In this document: positions 43,989 through 52,224 of the stretch, in pieces | Layout of the letters: each line of letters begins with the position of its first letter | Numbering within the stretch: the first letter of the stretch is position 1 | From: Flavobacteriales bacterium UBA6051 | GTDB taxonomy: Bacteria > Bacteroidota > Bacteroidia > Flavobacteriales_D > Crocinitomicaceae | Assembly (NCBI GenBank): GCA_002427735.1 | Contig: DIYP01000007.1 | Location: 775,397-839,396 of the forward strand | Direction of reading: 5' to 3' | Length of the DNA stretch: 64,000 bases | Translations under genes and position numbers: made by a program | The notes under the pieces: generated by a model | The model's database searches: none | What the model was told of the DNA's origin: nothing | The model's input: the letters and a program-made list of their open reading frames with translations, nothing else

Positions 43989-45035
43989 ATGTACATTACT
44001 GATCTTAAAGCCATATCGCCTCAGTTAACTTACGACAATGAGTTGTTGGAAGGAAAAAAAACAACACACGAAGATCAGGTATACAATGTTATTGAGCCCG
44101 ATTACATGGAATTTATCCCAAAAGGATTGTTGCGAAGAATGGGGCGCGCTATCCGTATGGGAGTTGGAGCTGGTCTTCCACTTGTAAAAGCTCATAGTGA
44201 TATTGATGCCGTTGTCATTGGAACAGCCAATGGTGGCTTGGAAGATTGTATTAAGTTCTTGAATCAGATTGTTGAGTACGACGAAGGTGTTTTGACACCT
44301 ACGAACTTTGTACAAAGTACGCCAAATGCGGTTGCCGGACAACTAGCACTTATGGGGCAAAACCGAGGATATAATACTACTTACACCAATGGTGGACTCG
44401 CGTTTGAGAATGCAGTACTTGATGCCTGGCTACTATTTCGTGAAAATGCAGTCGATAAACTTCTTTTAGGAGGCATTGAGGAAATCTCGGATTATAATTA
44501 TAATATCGACTCACTCGCAGGACATTACAAAAATGAAATTGTGAATGACGAAGACCTCCTAAGTTCAACAACCAAAGGAACGGTTTGTGGCGAAGGAGCT
44601 TCTTTGTTTGTACTGGAAAAAGCGCCTGCTGAATACTATGCGAAAATTGAAGACGTTGAGCAGATAACGTATCCCACAGAACTAGAATTTGATGATTGCC
44701 TGGAACTTCTGTTATCCAGAAACAATTTACAAGTAGACGATATAGATACCATCATGCTAGGCTATAATGGAGATTCGCGCCATACTCCTTGGTACACTCA
44801 TCTTGAAGAACATTTAATTCCAAATGCAAATGTTCTTTCGTTTAAGAATCTAAGTGGTGACTACCGAACTTGTTCAGCATTCGCCACATGGTTATCTGCA
44901 CATTTGCTGAATGGAGAAAAGGCATTTTTACCTCATATTGAACTGAGAAAAAAGCACGAGAAGGAAATTTCTCGTATATTGATCTACAATCATTTCGACG
45001 AGGTAAGACACGGTTTTATCTTGCTGAGCAAATAA
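43989..45035 (+). CDS. Chain-length-factor-like ketosynthase partner 2
   Basis: 348 residues, same short type as 32490: 'LLRRMGRAIRMGVGAGL', 'IGTANGGLEDCIKFL', 'TPTNFVQSTPNAVAGQLALMGQ'. The Cys site is replaced by 'TTYTNGGLAFENAV'. Pairs with KS 4. Probably the right end of the pigment cluster. Confidence 0.86.
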   Translation: MYITDLKAISPQLTYDNELLEGKKTTHEDQVYNVIEPDYMEFIPKGLLRRMGRAIRMGVGAGLPLVKAHSDIDAVVIGTANGGLEDCIKFLNQIVEYDEGVLTPTNFVQSTPNAVAGQLALMGQNRGYNTTYTNGGLAFENAVLDAWLLFRENAVDKLLLGGIEEISDYNYNIDSLAGHYKNEIVNDEDLLSSTTKGTVCGEGASLFVLEKAPAEYYAKIEDVEQITYPTELEFDDCLELLLSRNNLQVDDIDTIMLGYNGDSRHTPWYTHLEEHLIPNANVLSFKNLSGDYRTCSAFATWLSAHLLNGEKAFLPHIELRKKHEKEISRILIYNHFDEVRHGFILLSK

Positions 45036-45042
45036 GCTTTAC

Positions 45043-45726
45043 ATGATCATAATCAAAGAAAATCTAGATTTCCTAAAAAAGCTGGAAAGCAACAATAATA
45101 GAGATTGGTTCAATGAGAATAAGTCGTTGTATCAAGCTCAACATGAAAATATAATTGCTTTCGCAGATTCGCTACTGGGAAAGATGAATGAACACGACAT
45201 CATAGAAACGCCAACAGGAAAAAAAAGCTTATTCAGAATTTATCGTGACGTTCGTTTTTCAAAGGATAAGTCCCCATATAAGACTCACTGGAGTGGTGGT
45301 TTCAAGCGAGCAACGAAACAACTCCGAGGTGGATACTACTTTCATATTCAACCAGGAAATAAATCCTTCGTGGGAGGTGGTTTCTGGGGACCGAATAAAG
45401 AAGATTTGTTGCGCATTCGTGAAGACATCGCTATGGATGACAGCGAACTTCGCTCAATAATCACCGATAAAGATTTCGTTGACACTTTTGGACAACTGGA
45501 CGGGGAACAATTAAAATCTGCTCCAAAAGGATTTGACAAAGAGCACCCTGCCATTGACTTACTTCGCTATAAACAATTCATAATTGGCAAGAACTTTTCA
45601 GATGCGGAAATTCTGAAGTCCGATTTTGTAGATAAAGCAAACGAGACTTTCAAGAAAATGCGTCCGTTCTTTGACTATATGAGTTCGGTGCTCACCACTG
45701 ATGCGAATGGCACACCACTTTATTAA
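45043..45726 (+). CDS. DUF2461 domain protein
   Basis: 227 residues with 'FLKKLESNNNRDWFNENKSLYQ', 'LFRIYRDVRFSKDKSPYKTHWSGGF' and 'GGYYFHIQPGNKSFVGGGFWGP', the signature strings of the TIGR02453/DUF2461 family of unknown function. Lies seven bases after the CLF gene and overlaps the alkyltransferase gene by one base; probably only read through from the pigment operon. Confidence 0.93.
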   Translation: MIIIKENLDFLKKLESNNNRDWFNENKSLYQAQHENIIAFADSLLGKMNEHDIIETPTGKKSLFRIYRDVRFSKDKSPYKTHWSGGFKRATKQLRGGYYFHIQPGNKSFVGGGFWGPNKEDLLRIREDIAMDDSELRSIITDKDFVDTFGQLDGEQLKSAPKGFDKEHPAIDLLRYKQFIIGKNFSDAEILKSDFVDKANETFKKMRPFFDYMSSVLTTDANGTPLY

Positions 45727-46244
45727 TGGAGATCATCTCTTTACGCAGAATTAGAACACCTATTGGTGAGATGCTGGCGGCATCAACATCAAAAGGAATT
45801 TGTATGCTTGAATATGATAACCAAAAAAGGATTGATCAGCATTTCAAGAATTTCAGTGTTAATTACACCATCGAAGAAAGCTCATCTAATCACCAACACT
45901 TAAACCAATTAGAAGCTGAGCTTCAAAGTTATTTTGAAAAATCGCTTACCGTATTTACTGTTCCACTCGATTTAATCGGTACAGAGTTTCAGCAAAAAGT
46001 TTGGAGCGCTTTATTGGAGATTCCATTTGGAACTACACGCACCTATTTAGAACAGTCAAAGGTTGTTGGTGACCTGAACGCAATTCGCGCTGTTGCCAGC
46101 GCTAATGGACAGAATCGTATAAGTATTGTAATTCCCTGTCATAGAGTCATTGGGAGTAATGGAAGTCTCACTGGCTATGCAGGAAAACTATGGAGAAAAA
46201 AATACCTGCTTGATCTTGAAAGTAATCAGCAATCACTCTTCTAA
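45726..46244 (+). CDS. ogt: Methylated-DNA--[protein]-cysteine S-methyltransferase
   Basis: 172 residues. Suicide repair of O6-alkylguanine. The C-terminal domain holds the acceptor Cys in 'IVIPCHRVIGSNGSLTGYAGKLWRKKYLL' with 'FGTTRTYLEQSKVVG' (helix-turn-helix). The N-terminal half lacks any Ada zinc or AraC part, matching Ogt/MGMT type. Confidence 0.94.
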   Translation: MEIISLRRIRTPIGEMLAASTSKGICMLEYDNQKRIDQHFKNFSVNYTIEESSSNHQHLNQLEAELQSYFEKSLTVFTVPLDLIGTEFQQKVWSALLEIPFGTTRTYLEQSKVVGDLNAIRAVASANGQNRISIVIPCHRVIGSNGSLTGYAGKLWRKKYLLDLESNQQSLF

Positions 46245-46310
46245 TTTTAAGTTCGTTACAACCTGTTCTGGTTTCTTTTTTTGTTATCTTTAAGTCAAAC
46301 ATTAACTACT

Positions 46311-46646
46311 ATGAAAAAAATAATTTTAGCATCTGCGCTGTTCATGTTGACATTGACAGCTTATTCTCAAAAAGTATATTCTACAAACAGTGAATACTCC
46401 GCTGACGTGAAAGTATATGTTGTGAGTAGTGAATATTCAGCTGACTTAAAAGTTTATAAAGTAAGTAGCGAATATAGCGCTGATGGTAATGAAGGACATT
46501 GGTATTTTACTGACAGTGAGTATTCGGCTGACAAGAAAATTTACTTTGTGAACAGTGAGTATTCTGCAGATTTAAAGATTTACTTCGTAAACAGTGAATA
46601 CTCTGCGGGGTGGAGAAACTCTGATAAAAAACATTTGATGTATTAA
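46311..46646 (+). CDS. Secreted repeat protein of the predicted 7(1) septoil knot family
   Basis: 111 residues from ATG 46311 (signal peptide ends 'AYSQ'; the longer frame adds ten residues with no such peptide). The mature part is a run of SEYSAD units at 13-residue spacing (17 around one insertion): SEYSADVKVYVVS-SEYSADLKVYKVS-SEYSAD...TD-SEYSADKKIYFVN-SEYSADLKIYFVN-SEYSAG. This matches DUF6150, which I recall as the family called 7(1) septoil knot because models show a deep knot. Periplasmic or secreted; role unknown. Confidence 0.78.
   Translation: MKKIILASALFMLTLTAYSQKVYSTNSEYSADVKVYVVSSEYSADLKVYKVSSEYSADGNEGHWYFTDSEYSADKKIYFVNSEYSADLKIYFVNSEYSAGWRNSDKKHLMY
46390..46607 (+). repeat. Tandem repeat encoding SEYSAD units
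   Basis: Six copies, roughly 39 bases apart, with a common base core 'GTGAATA(C/T)TC(C/A/T)GC(T/G)GA', inside the gene at 46311. Copies differ at wobble positions, so they are held together by protein selection and not by very recent duplication. Confidence 0.75.
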
Positions 46647-46675
46647 TGAGCAATTATTCAATTGTTTAAATATTG

Positions 46676-46711
46676 ACTGCGAACCATTTTATGTGTTCGC
46701 AGTTTTTTTTT
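46676..46711 (+). terminator. Intrinsic terminator after the repeat protein gene
   Basis: ACTGCGAAC (46676-46684) and GTTCGCAGT (46695-46703) form a 9-bp stem followed by a run of T residues to 46711. Confidence 0.88.
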
Positions 46712-46722
46712 GAAAGTCAATT

Positions 46723-47763
46723 ATGAAACAGCTTTGCCTTTTACTTGGTTCATTACTTCTTGCATTTTCAACATTTTGTCAGGATAGTAGTTTTACAATT
46801 GCTTTTGGTTCATGTGCACATCAAACGCATTCCTTACCAATTTTTAATACGATTGTGGATCACAAACCAGATTTGTTTGTTTTCCTAGGCGATAATATCT
46901 ATGGTGACACCAAAGATATGGCTGTGTTGAAATCAAAATATGAACAACTGAGAAGCAAACCTAGTTTTCAGCGCCTGAAAGATAATGTCGATATTGTAGC
47001 GACCTGGGACGACCATGATTACGGATGGAACGATGCAGGCGAGGAGTATCCGCAAAAAGAAGCATCCAAAAAATTATTTCTTGACTTTTTTGATGAACCG
47101 GTATCTTCTGAACGTCGCGAGCATTCAGGCATCTATACTTCATATATCTATGAAGTAAATGCGAAACGAATTCAACTTATTCTTTTGGATAATAGAACCT
47201 TTCGAGATAAAGTAAAGCCATACAGTGGTGAGGTAAATGGTGACGCCCGGTATTTTTATCAACTTGATTACGGGATTCATGAATCACCAGAACCAACTTT
47301 TCTAGGGGAAGAACAATGGCAATGGCTTGAAAAACAATTCGATGTTCCAGCAGATATTCGCATTATTGGCTCAGGCTCACAATTTGGAATAGAATTCAAT
47401 GGATATGAATCCTGGGCAAATTTTCCACATGAGCAACTGCGTCTATTGAACCTTATTCATTCGACTAAGACCAATGGAGTATTGTTCATCACCGGAGATG
47501 TTCACTATGGTGAAATCTCAGTGTTACGAACGAATAAAATATATCCGATTTATGATATCACGTCCAGTGGACTCTCTTCTACCTGGCATTTCGCTACTCC
47601 AAATCGTAACAGAATTGAAGGACCGATTATGGAAAATCATTTTGGCCTGTTAACCATTAATTGTAATGAAGAAGATCCTTCAATATGCATGGAAATTTGG
47701 GACGTAACTAACAATCGTCGTGTTGAATACACTGTTCGCCTTAGCGATATTTCTTTTAATTGA
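46723..47763 (+). CDS. PhoD-like metallophosphatase (alkaline phosphatase D family)
   Basis: 346 residues with a signal peptide ('LLLGSLLLAFSTFCQ'). 'AFGSCAHQ', 'PDLFVFLGDNIYGDT', 'ATWDDHDYGWNDAG', 'LLDNRTFRD' and 'FITGDVHYGEIS' supply the metal-binding Asp/His residues of PhoD. A secreted calcium/iron-dependent phosphodiesterase or phosphomonoesterase, possibly for phosphate scavenging. Stop and next start are three bases apart. Confidence 0.9.
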   Translation: MKQLCLLLGSLLLAFSTFCQDSSFTIAFGSCAHQTHSLPIFNTIVDHKPDLFVFLGDNIYGDTKDMAVLKSKYEQLRSKPSFQRLKDNVDIVATWDDHDYGWNDAGEEYPQKEASKKLFLDFFDEPVSSERREHSGIYTSYIYEVNAKRIQLILLDNRTFRDKVKPYSGEVNGDARYFYQLDYGIHESPEPTFLGEEQWQWLEKQFDVPADIRIIGSGSQFGIEFNGYESWANFPHEQLRLLNLIHSTKTNGVLFITGDVHYGEISVLRTNKIYPIYDITSSGLSSTWHFATPNRNRIEGPIMENHFGLLTINCNEEDPSICMEIWDVTNNRRVEYTVRLSDISFN

Positions 47764-47766
47764 ATC

Positions 47767-48945
47767 ATGTCGACTATTTTTTCACCTTTCGAGCTTGGCA
47801 ACCTTACGCTAAAGAATCGAGCGATTCGCGCTGGATGTTTCGAGGGCATGTGCCAGAACGGGAAGGTCACAGAAGCATTAATCGAACATCATGAGAATTT
47901 AGCAAAGGGAGGGATAGCCATGACAACTGTCGCCTATTGCTCTGTTAATTTTGAAGGACGCGCGTTCGACCATGAACTTTGGATGAGGGAAGAAATACTT
48001 TCTGACTTAAAACAATTGACAGAAGCAGTTCACAAGGCAGGTGGATATGCTTCCATTCAATTAGGACATTGCGGCTTCTTTACAAATAAAAACGTTATCC
48101 AGCAGCAACCATTGGGCGCTTCACCAAAATGGTGCATGTTTATGCTTTCCAAATGTCGTTCAATGACAGAAGAAGATATTGAAGCAACGACGGAAGACTT
48201 CGTTCGAGCCTCGGTGCAAGCTAGAGACGCAGGGTTTGACGCCATTGAAATCCATGCTGGACATGGTTACTTGTTGAGTCAATTCCTTTCTCCTTGGACA
48301 AATAAACGCAAGGATCGATTTGGCGGACCACTTTCAAATCGTTTAAATTTTCCTGTGGAAGTAATTCGGAGGATACGGGAAAAGCTCGGCCCTGATTTTC
48401 CCATCTTAGTCAAGATGAATCAGGAAGATGGTATGCCCGAAGGCATTCAATTAGATGACGCGATTCAAATTGCTCAAGCATTTGAGCAAGCGGGCGCCAG
48501 CGCAATCATTCCTAGTAGTGGCTTTACTTCAAAAGTTCCTTTTTTAATGCTTCGTGGCAACTTGCCCGTAAAAGAGATGGTTGCTAACCAAAATAGTTTG
48601 GTCAAAAAAATCGGTTTGAAGCTTTTTGGTCACTTCATGGTTCCAAAGCACAAGTATCAAGCATTATTTCAATTGGACGGTGCAAAACAGATACAAGATG
48701 CCATAAAAATTCCGGTCATTTATATCGGTGGCATTGAATCTAAAAAAGACATGGAAACTACCTTGAAAAATGGATTTCCTTTGTTTCAACTAGGGCGAGT
48801 GACGATTCAGAATCCAAACTTTATCAATGAGGTATACAACGGAGAGTTAAGCGAATCTCCTTGTGATCATTGCAACAGGTGCGTTGCTGCAATGGATGCC
48901 GGAGGCGTTTATTGCGTATCTAATATTAAAGGGTTTATCAATTAA
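47767..48945 (+). CDS. NADH:flavin oxidoreductase (OYE family)
   Basis: 392 residues, TIM barrel: 'LGNLTLKNRAIRAGCFEGM', 'GGYASIQLGHCG', 'GFDAIEIHAGHGYLLSQFLSPWTNKRKDRFGG' (substrate and FMN residues), 'PVIYIGGIESKKDMETTL'. Near the C-terminus a cysteine group 'PCDHCNRCVAAMDAGGVYCV' resembles the iron-sulfur ligands of 2,4-dienoyl-CoA reductase-like enzymes, although the NADPH domain of those is missing. Substrate unknown. The last four bases overlap the convergent gene. Confidence 0.9.
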   Translation: MSTIFSPFELGNLTLKNRAIRAGCFEGMCQNGKVTEALIEHHENLAKGGIAMTTVAYCSVNFEGRAFDHELWMREEILSDLKQLTEAVHKAGGYASIQLGHCGFFTNKNVIQQQPLGASPKWCMFMLSKCRSMTEEDIEATTEDFVRASVQARDAGFDAIEIHAGHGYLLSQFLSPWTNKRKDRFGGPLSNRLNFPVEVIRRIREKLGPDFPILVKMNQEDGMPEGIQLDDAIQIAQAFEQAGASAIIPSSGFTSKVPFLMLRGNLPVKEMVANQNSLVKKIGLKLFGHFMVPKHKYQALFQLDGAKQIQDAIKIPVIYIGGIESKKDMETTLKNGFPLFQLGRVTIQNPNFINEVYNGELSESPCDHCNRCVAAMDAGGVYCVSNIKGFIN

Positions 48946-49262
48946 TCACGAGCAAAATCGTAGTCATGATCTACCTTTGCAATACGCAATTTATATTCAG
49001 CATACCACTTCTTTCGCCCCTCTTCTCTAGCGGCTGTATGTTCTAGATTGTGCTTCCAGGATTTTATTGCGTCCAAGTCTTGCCAATAAGAAACGGTGAT
49101 CCCTAAACCATCTCGTGCAGATTCAATCCCCAAAAAACCTTCTTGTTTACGTGCTAACTCCACCATTCTATCGCTCATGTCTTTGTAACCCTCATTATTT
49201 TCCGTTCTAAGCGTCGTAAAAATCACTGCATAATATGGAGGCTTCGGTGTTTCTGCAATCAT
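48942..49262 (-). CDS. Antibiotic biosynthesis monooxygenase (ABM) fold protein
   Basis: 106 residues. 'YYAVIFTTLRTENNEGYKDMSDRMVELARKQEGFLGIESARDGLGITVSYWQDLDAIKSWKHNLEHTAAR' is a ferredoxin-like dimeric alpha/beta-barrel of the ABM superfamily. Such proteins are often cofactor-free oxygenases or heme oxygenases, but many are of unknown role. Stands alone on this strand. Confidence 0.88.
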   Translation of the reverse strand: MIAETPKPPYYAVIFTTLRTENNEGYKDMSDRMVELARKQEGFLGIESARDGLGITVSYWQDLDAIKSWKHNLEHTAAREEGRKKWYAEYKLRIAKVDHDYDFARD

Positions 49263-49315
49263 TCTAATAAATTATCGTTTCAAAAATTATCTTTATCAAT
49301 ACTCTAATTGACACT

Positions 49316-50464
49316 ATGAAGTTATTTATTCTCACGATTTTTGGATTAGTAGGCAGCTTTGTATTTTCTCAAATGGAGACAAAAGAGGATGTTCTTGCTT
49401 ATCTTGAAAGTCTAGCCAATGCAAACTCTCCAACTGAAGCTAAAAATGTAAAAGCCTGTACATTTTCAATAAACGGTTGTATTTTGAGGCAAACCACTCA
49501 TCTCAAAGATGGCACCTCCTGGGATCGAGATTTTAACCTGGAAGCCAGCGACTATGAATTTAAGTATTATAGCACTCCGGAAAAACTACATGACATACGT
49601 CTCGATGGAAAGCAATTTGTTCTGGCATTTAAATCAAAAACAACTGCTGCCGATTTTATAGAACACCTCAAGCTACTCAATGCACTTTGTAAAGATAGCG
49701 AGCATGAAATACCCACGCTTGAGAAAATAGGCGATTTTGTGATTAATTGGAATAAAGCACGCAATTTAAAAAATGTAAGTGCATTGAAATCCATGTATGC
49801 CGAGAATATCGATTACTTCGGTTTTAAGTGGACCAAACGTGTTGTTTTAATAGATATCCAAACGATTTTTCTTAAACAAACCGGAGACAATACCATTAAA
49901 GAGCTATACATTTCTTACCTCAACGACTCTACCGCACTTTGCAAAATGGACTTGATAGCACAAAACGCTGGCATCAAGGATACGATGCAACGAATTCTTG
50001 TCGTCCAATCAACGATTGAAGGCTTGAAAATTATCCGAGAGACAGATGCTCTTTCCAAAAGATTTTCTGAAACAGAAAACCACGAAGCGCTCTCAAGAAA
50101 GGAAGATTACTATTTTGAATACGCTTATTGGTTAGACGCTCGAAATAATGATTCATACGTTTACCCGTTTGTGTCGTATAACATAGCTTTTGATGTATTC
50201 ATGTACGATTCTATGGAGATAGGAATTGAGCTTTCCAGTTATCTTGGAGGTATGCGTGAGACCATTGAATATGATACAAAAGATGTACAAATGAAAGGTG
50301 GCTATTTGAGTTTTTATGCTTCACCAATAAGCCCTGAAGGGAGTATAAGTCAGGAATATGAATTCTTTCGATTTAAGATACTTTCAAATGAAGCGCTTAT
50401 TTTTGCGGAGCATAATGGAAACTTCAAAGATCTCTTAGGAGTTACATTTAGGAGAATGGAATAA
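49316..50464 (+). CDS. Hypothetical secreted protein
   Basis: 382 residues with a signal peptide ('LFILTIFGLVGSFVFSQ'). The middle part around residues 140-250 resembles an NTF2-like fold ('FVINWNKARNLKNVSALKSMYAENIDYFGFKWTKRVVLIDIQTIFLKQ'), and the rest is not recognised. A TATCTTTA sequence near 49286 could be the -7 box. Four bases before rluF. Confidence 0.6.
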   Translation: MKLFILTIFGLVGSFVFSQMETKEDVLAYLESLANANSPTEAKNVKACTFSINGCILRQTTHLKDGTSWDRDFNLEASDYEFKYYSTPEKLHDIRLDGKQFVLAFKSKTTAADFIEHLKLLNALCKDSEHEIPTLEKIGDFVINWNKARNLKNVSALKSMYAENIDYFGFKWTKRVVLIDIQTIFLKQTGDNTIKELYISYLNDSTALCKMDLIAQNAGIKDTMQRILVVQSTIEGLKIIRETDALSKRFSETENHEALSRKEDYYFEYAYWLDARNNDSYVYPFVSYNIAFDVFMYDSMEIGIELSSYLGGMRETIEYDTKDVQMKGGYLSFYASPISPEGSISQEYEFFRFKILSNEALIFAEHNGNFKDLLGVTFRRME

Positions 50465-50468
50465 AGCT

Positions 50469-51209
50469 ATGAGCGAATCACAATTAACACGTATCAATAA
50501 ATTTCTCAGTGAAGCCGGGTATTGTTCGCGACGAGCTGCCGATAAATTGATTGAACAAGGAAGAGTAACCATCAATGGTTCGGTGCCTGAAATGGGAACT
50601 AAAATTGCTCCTGGTGATGAGGTAAGAGTAGATGGAAAGCTCATTTCATCTGGTGAAGACAAACCAGTCTATATTGCTTTTAATAAACCAATTGGCATTG
50701 TTTGCACAACTGATACCCGCGTTGAAAAAGATAATATCATTGATTTTATCAATTACCCTTCTCGTATTTTTCCAATCGGACGATTGGATAAGCCAAGCGA
50801 AGGACTCATTTTTCTGACGAATGATGGTGATATCGTAAATAAAATATTACGCGCAAGAAATAACCATGAAAAAGAATATCATGTACGCGTCAACAAACCA
50901 ATCACCAAGACCTTTTTAAAAAAAATGGCGAATGGTGTACCTATTCTTGACACCGTAACTCGTAAATGTTACGTGGAACAAATAGGTACAAATGAATTCA
51001 AGATCATTCTCACTCAAGGACTAAATCGACAGATCAGAAGAATGTGTGAATACCTTGAATACCGTGTTACAAAACTTAAGCGTGTTAGAATTATGAATGT
51101 TGAGCTGGACGTTCCAATAGGTAGATGGAGAGATTTGACCAACGAAGAGCTTGCAGAAATAAACCGTCTGATTTCAAGTTCGCACAAAACACATAATGAC
51201 GGCTTTTGA
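50469..51209 (+). CDS. rluF: 23S rRNA pseudouridine synthase RluF-like
   Basis: 246 residues. N-terminal S4 domain ('RINKFLSEAGYCSRRAADKLIEQGRVTING'), then the RsuA-type catalytic domain with Asp in 'PIGRLDKPSEGLIFLTNDGDIVNKILRARNNHEKEYHV' and 'LTQGLNRQIRRMCEYL'. Matches RluF, which modifies U2604 of 23S rRNA; the close relative RluB/E cannot be fully excluded. Confidence 0.92.
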   Translation: MSESQLTRINKFLSEAGYCSRRAADKLIEQGRVTINGSVPEMGTKIAPGDEVRVDGKLISSGEDKPVYIAFNKPIGIVCTTDTRVEKDNIIDFINYPSRIFPIGRLDKPSEGLIFLTNDGDIVNKILRARNNHEKEYHVRVNKPITKTFLKKMANGVPILDTVTRKCYVEQIGTNEFKIILTQGLNRQIRRMCEYLEYRVTKLKRVRIMNVELDVPIGRWRDLTNEELAEINRLISSSHKTHNDGF

Positions 51210-51335
51210 GCATCTCGCAAACCTTTACATGATTTTCTTCGTAATTTAAACAATAACATTATGGTCAAGTTTTTTTTACACCATTAACACAATTTTGTAT
51301 AATAAAAGAAGTTATTCAACTAGAAAACTAACGCA

Positions 51336-52223
51336 ATGAAATATTTGATCCTATTCTTCGCCTTATTCTCCTTTACTGCCTTTTCACAAGATGTGATTAT
51401 CAAGAAAAACGGAGACAAAATTGATGCAAAAGTTGTTGAAATCACGACGACAACAATCAAATATCGTTCTTGGACTCAGCAAGATGGCCCTCTTCGAAAT
51501 ATCGAAATCAAAGATGTTAAAGAAGTTATATATGATGATGGTACCTGGGATAATTTTGAAGATGCAGAACCGCCATCCGCTAATGAGGATATTGACGTAG
51601 AGAGTATTAATGTTGATATAGACGTGGAAGATCCGCGCAGACGAGATCCGATTATGAAAAATGGGCTCTCGATAGAGCTATTAATAGGTTATGGAACTAG
51701 AACCATACAGGAATATGTAGATTGGGATCCAGTGTCTTCTTTGGCCGTTTATCAGACAGTCAATCAGAATAATTTAGGTATTGCTCTTAAACTCTCGAAT
51801 CGTTGGTATTTCGGAAAACGGGAAAAGTGGCTTCCAGGACTCCAAGTAAATTGGCTAAGATTTGGGACTTACATCAATGATTTTGATGATCTCGCTTACG
51901 GAATATTGGCAGGTCCAAAGTTGCTTTCACCTGTTAATGTGGGGATGTCAAACATATTTAAGTTCAATGACAAACTAGGACTTGAAGCCAATATCACGAC
52001 AGGATTTAATCTGGATGTTGATTTAGACCAAGGGGAAATGACGGCAGGATTGGCGATAACGCCAGAAGTAAAACTGCGTTTCAAAAAACTTGCTTTCGGT
52101 ATCGAATACATGCGTGTTCAAGGACTAGGTGAATTCCGCCCTGTTCCTGGCATGACACCGACTCAATCTTTCTTTGCGAGTGACTGGAACAACTTCAGTG
52201 TTTCTGCCGGTATCAAGTTTTAG
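51336..52223 (+). CDS. Putative outer-membrane beta-barrel protein
   Basis: 295 residues with a signal peptide ('ALFSFTAFSQ'). Residues 20-70 'DVIIKKNGDKIDAKVVEITTTTIKYRSW' form a small beta domain often seen in Bacteroidota outer-membrane proteins, followed by an acidic linker and a C-terminal half with amphipathic strands ending in Phe ('NNFSVSAGIKF'). Function unknown. Confidence 0.68.
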   Translation: MKYLILFFALFSFTAFSQDVIIKKNGDKIDAKVVEITTTTIKYRSWTQQDGPLRNIEIKDVKEVIYDDGTWDNFEDAEPPSANEDIDVESINVDIDVEDPRRRDPIMKNGLSIELLIGYGTRTIQEYVDWDPVSSLAVYQTVNQNNLGIALKLSNRWYFGKREKWLPGLQVNWLRFGTYINDFDDLAYGILAGPKLLSPVNVGMSNIFKFNDKLGLEANITTGFNLDVDLDQGEMTAGLAITPEVKLRFKKLAFGIEYMRVQGLGEFRPVPGMTPTQSFFASDWNNFSVSAGIKF

Positions 52224-52224
52224 A

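Noticed and set aside
46390..46607. SEYSAD-coding repeats as a CRISPR or minisatellite
   Set aside because: Copies are in frame, differ at codon third positions and lie inside a secreted protein gene.
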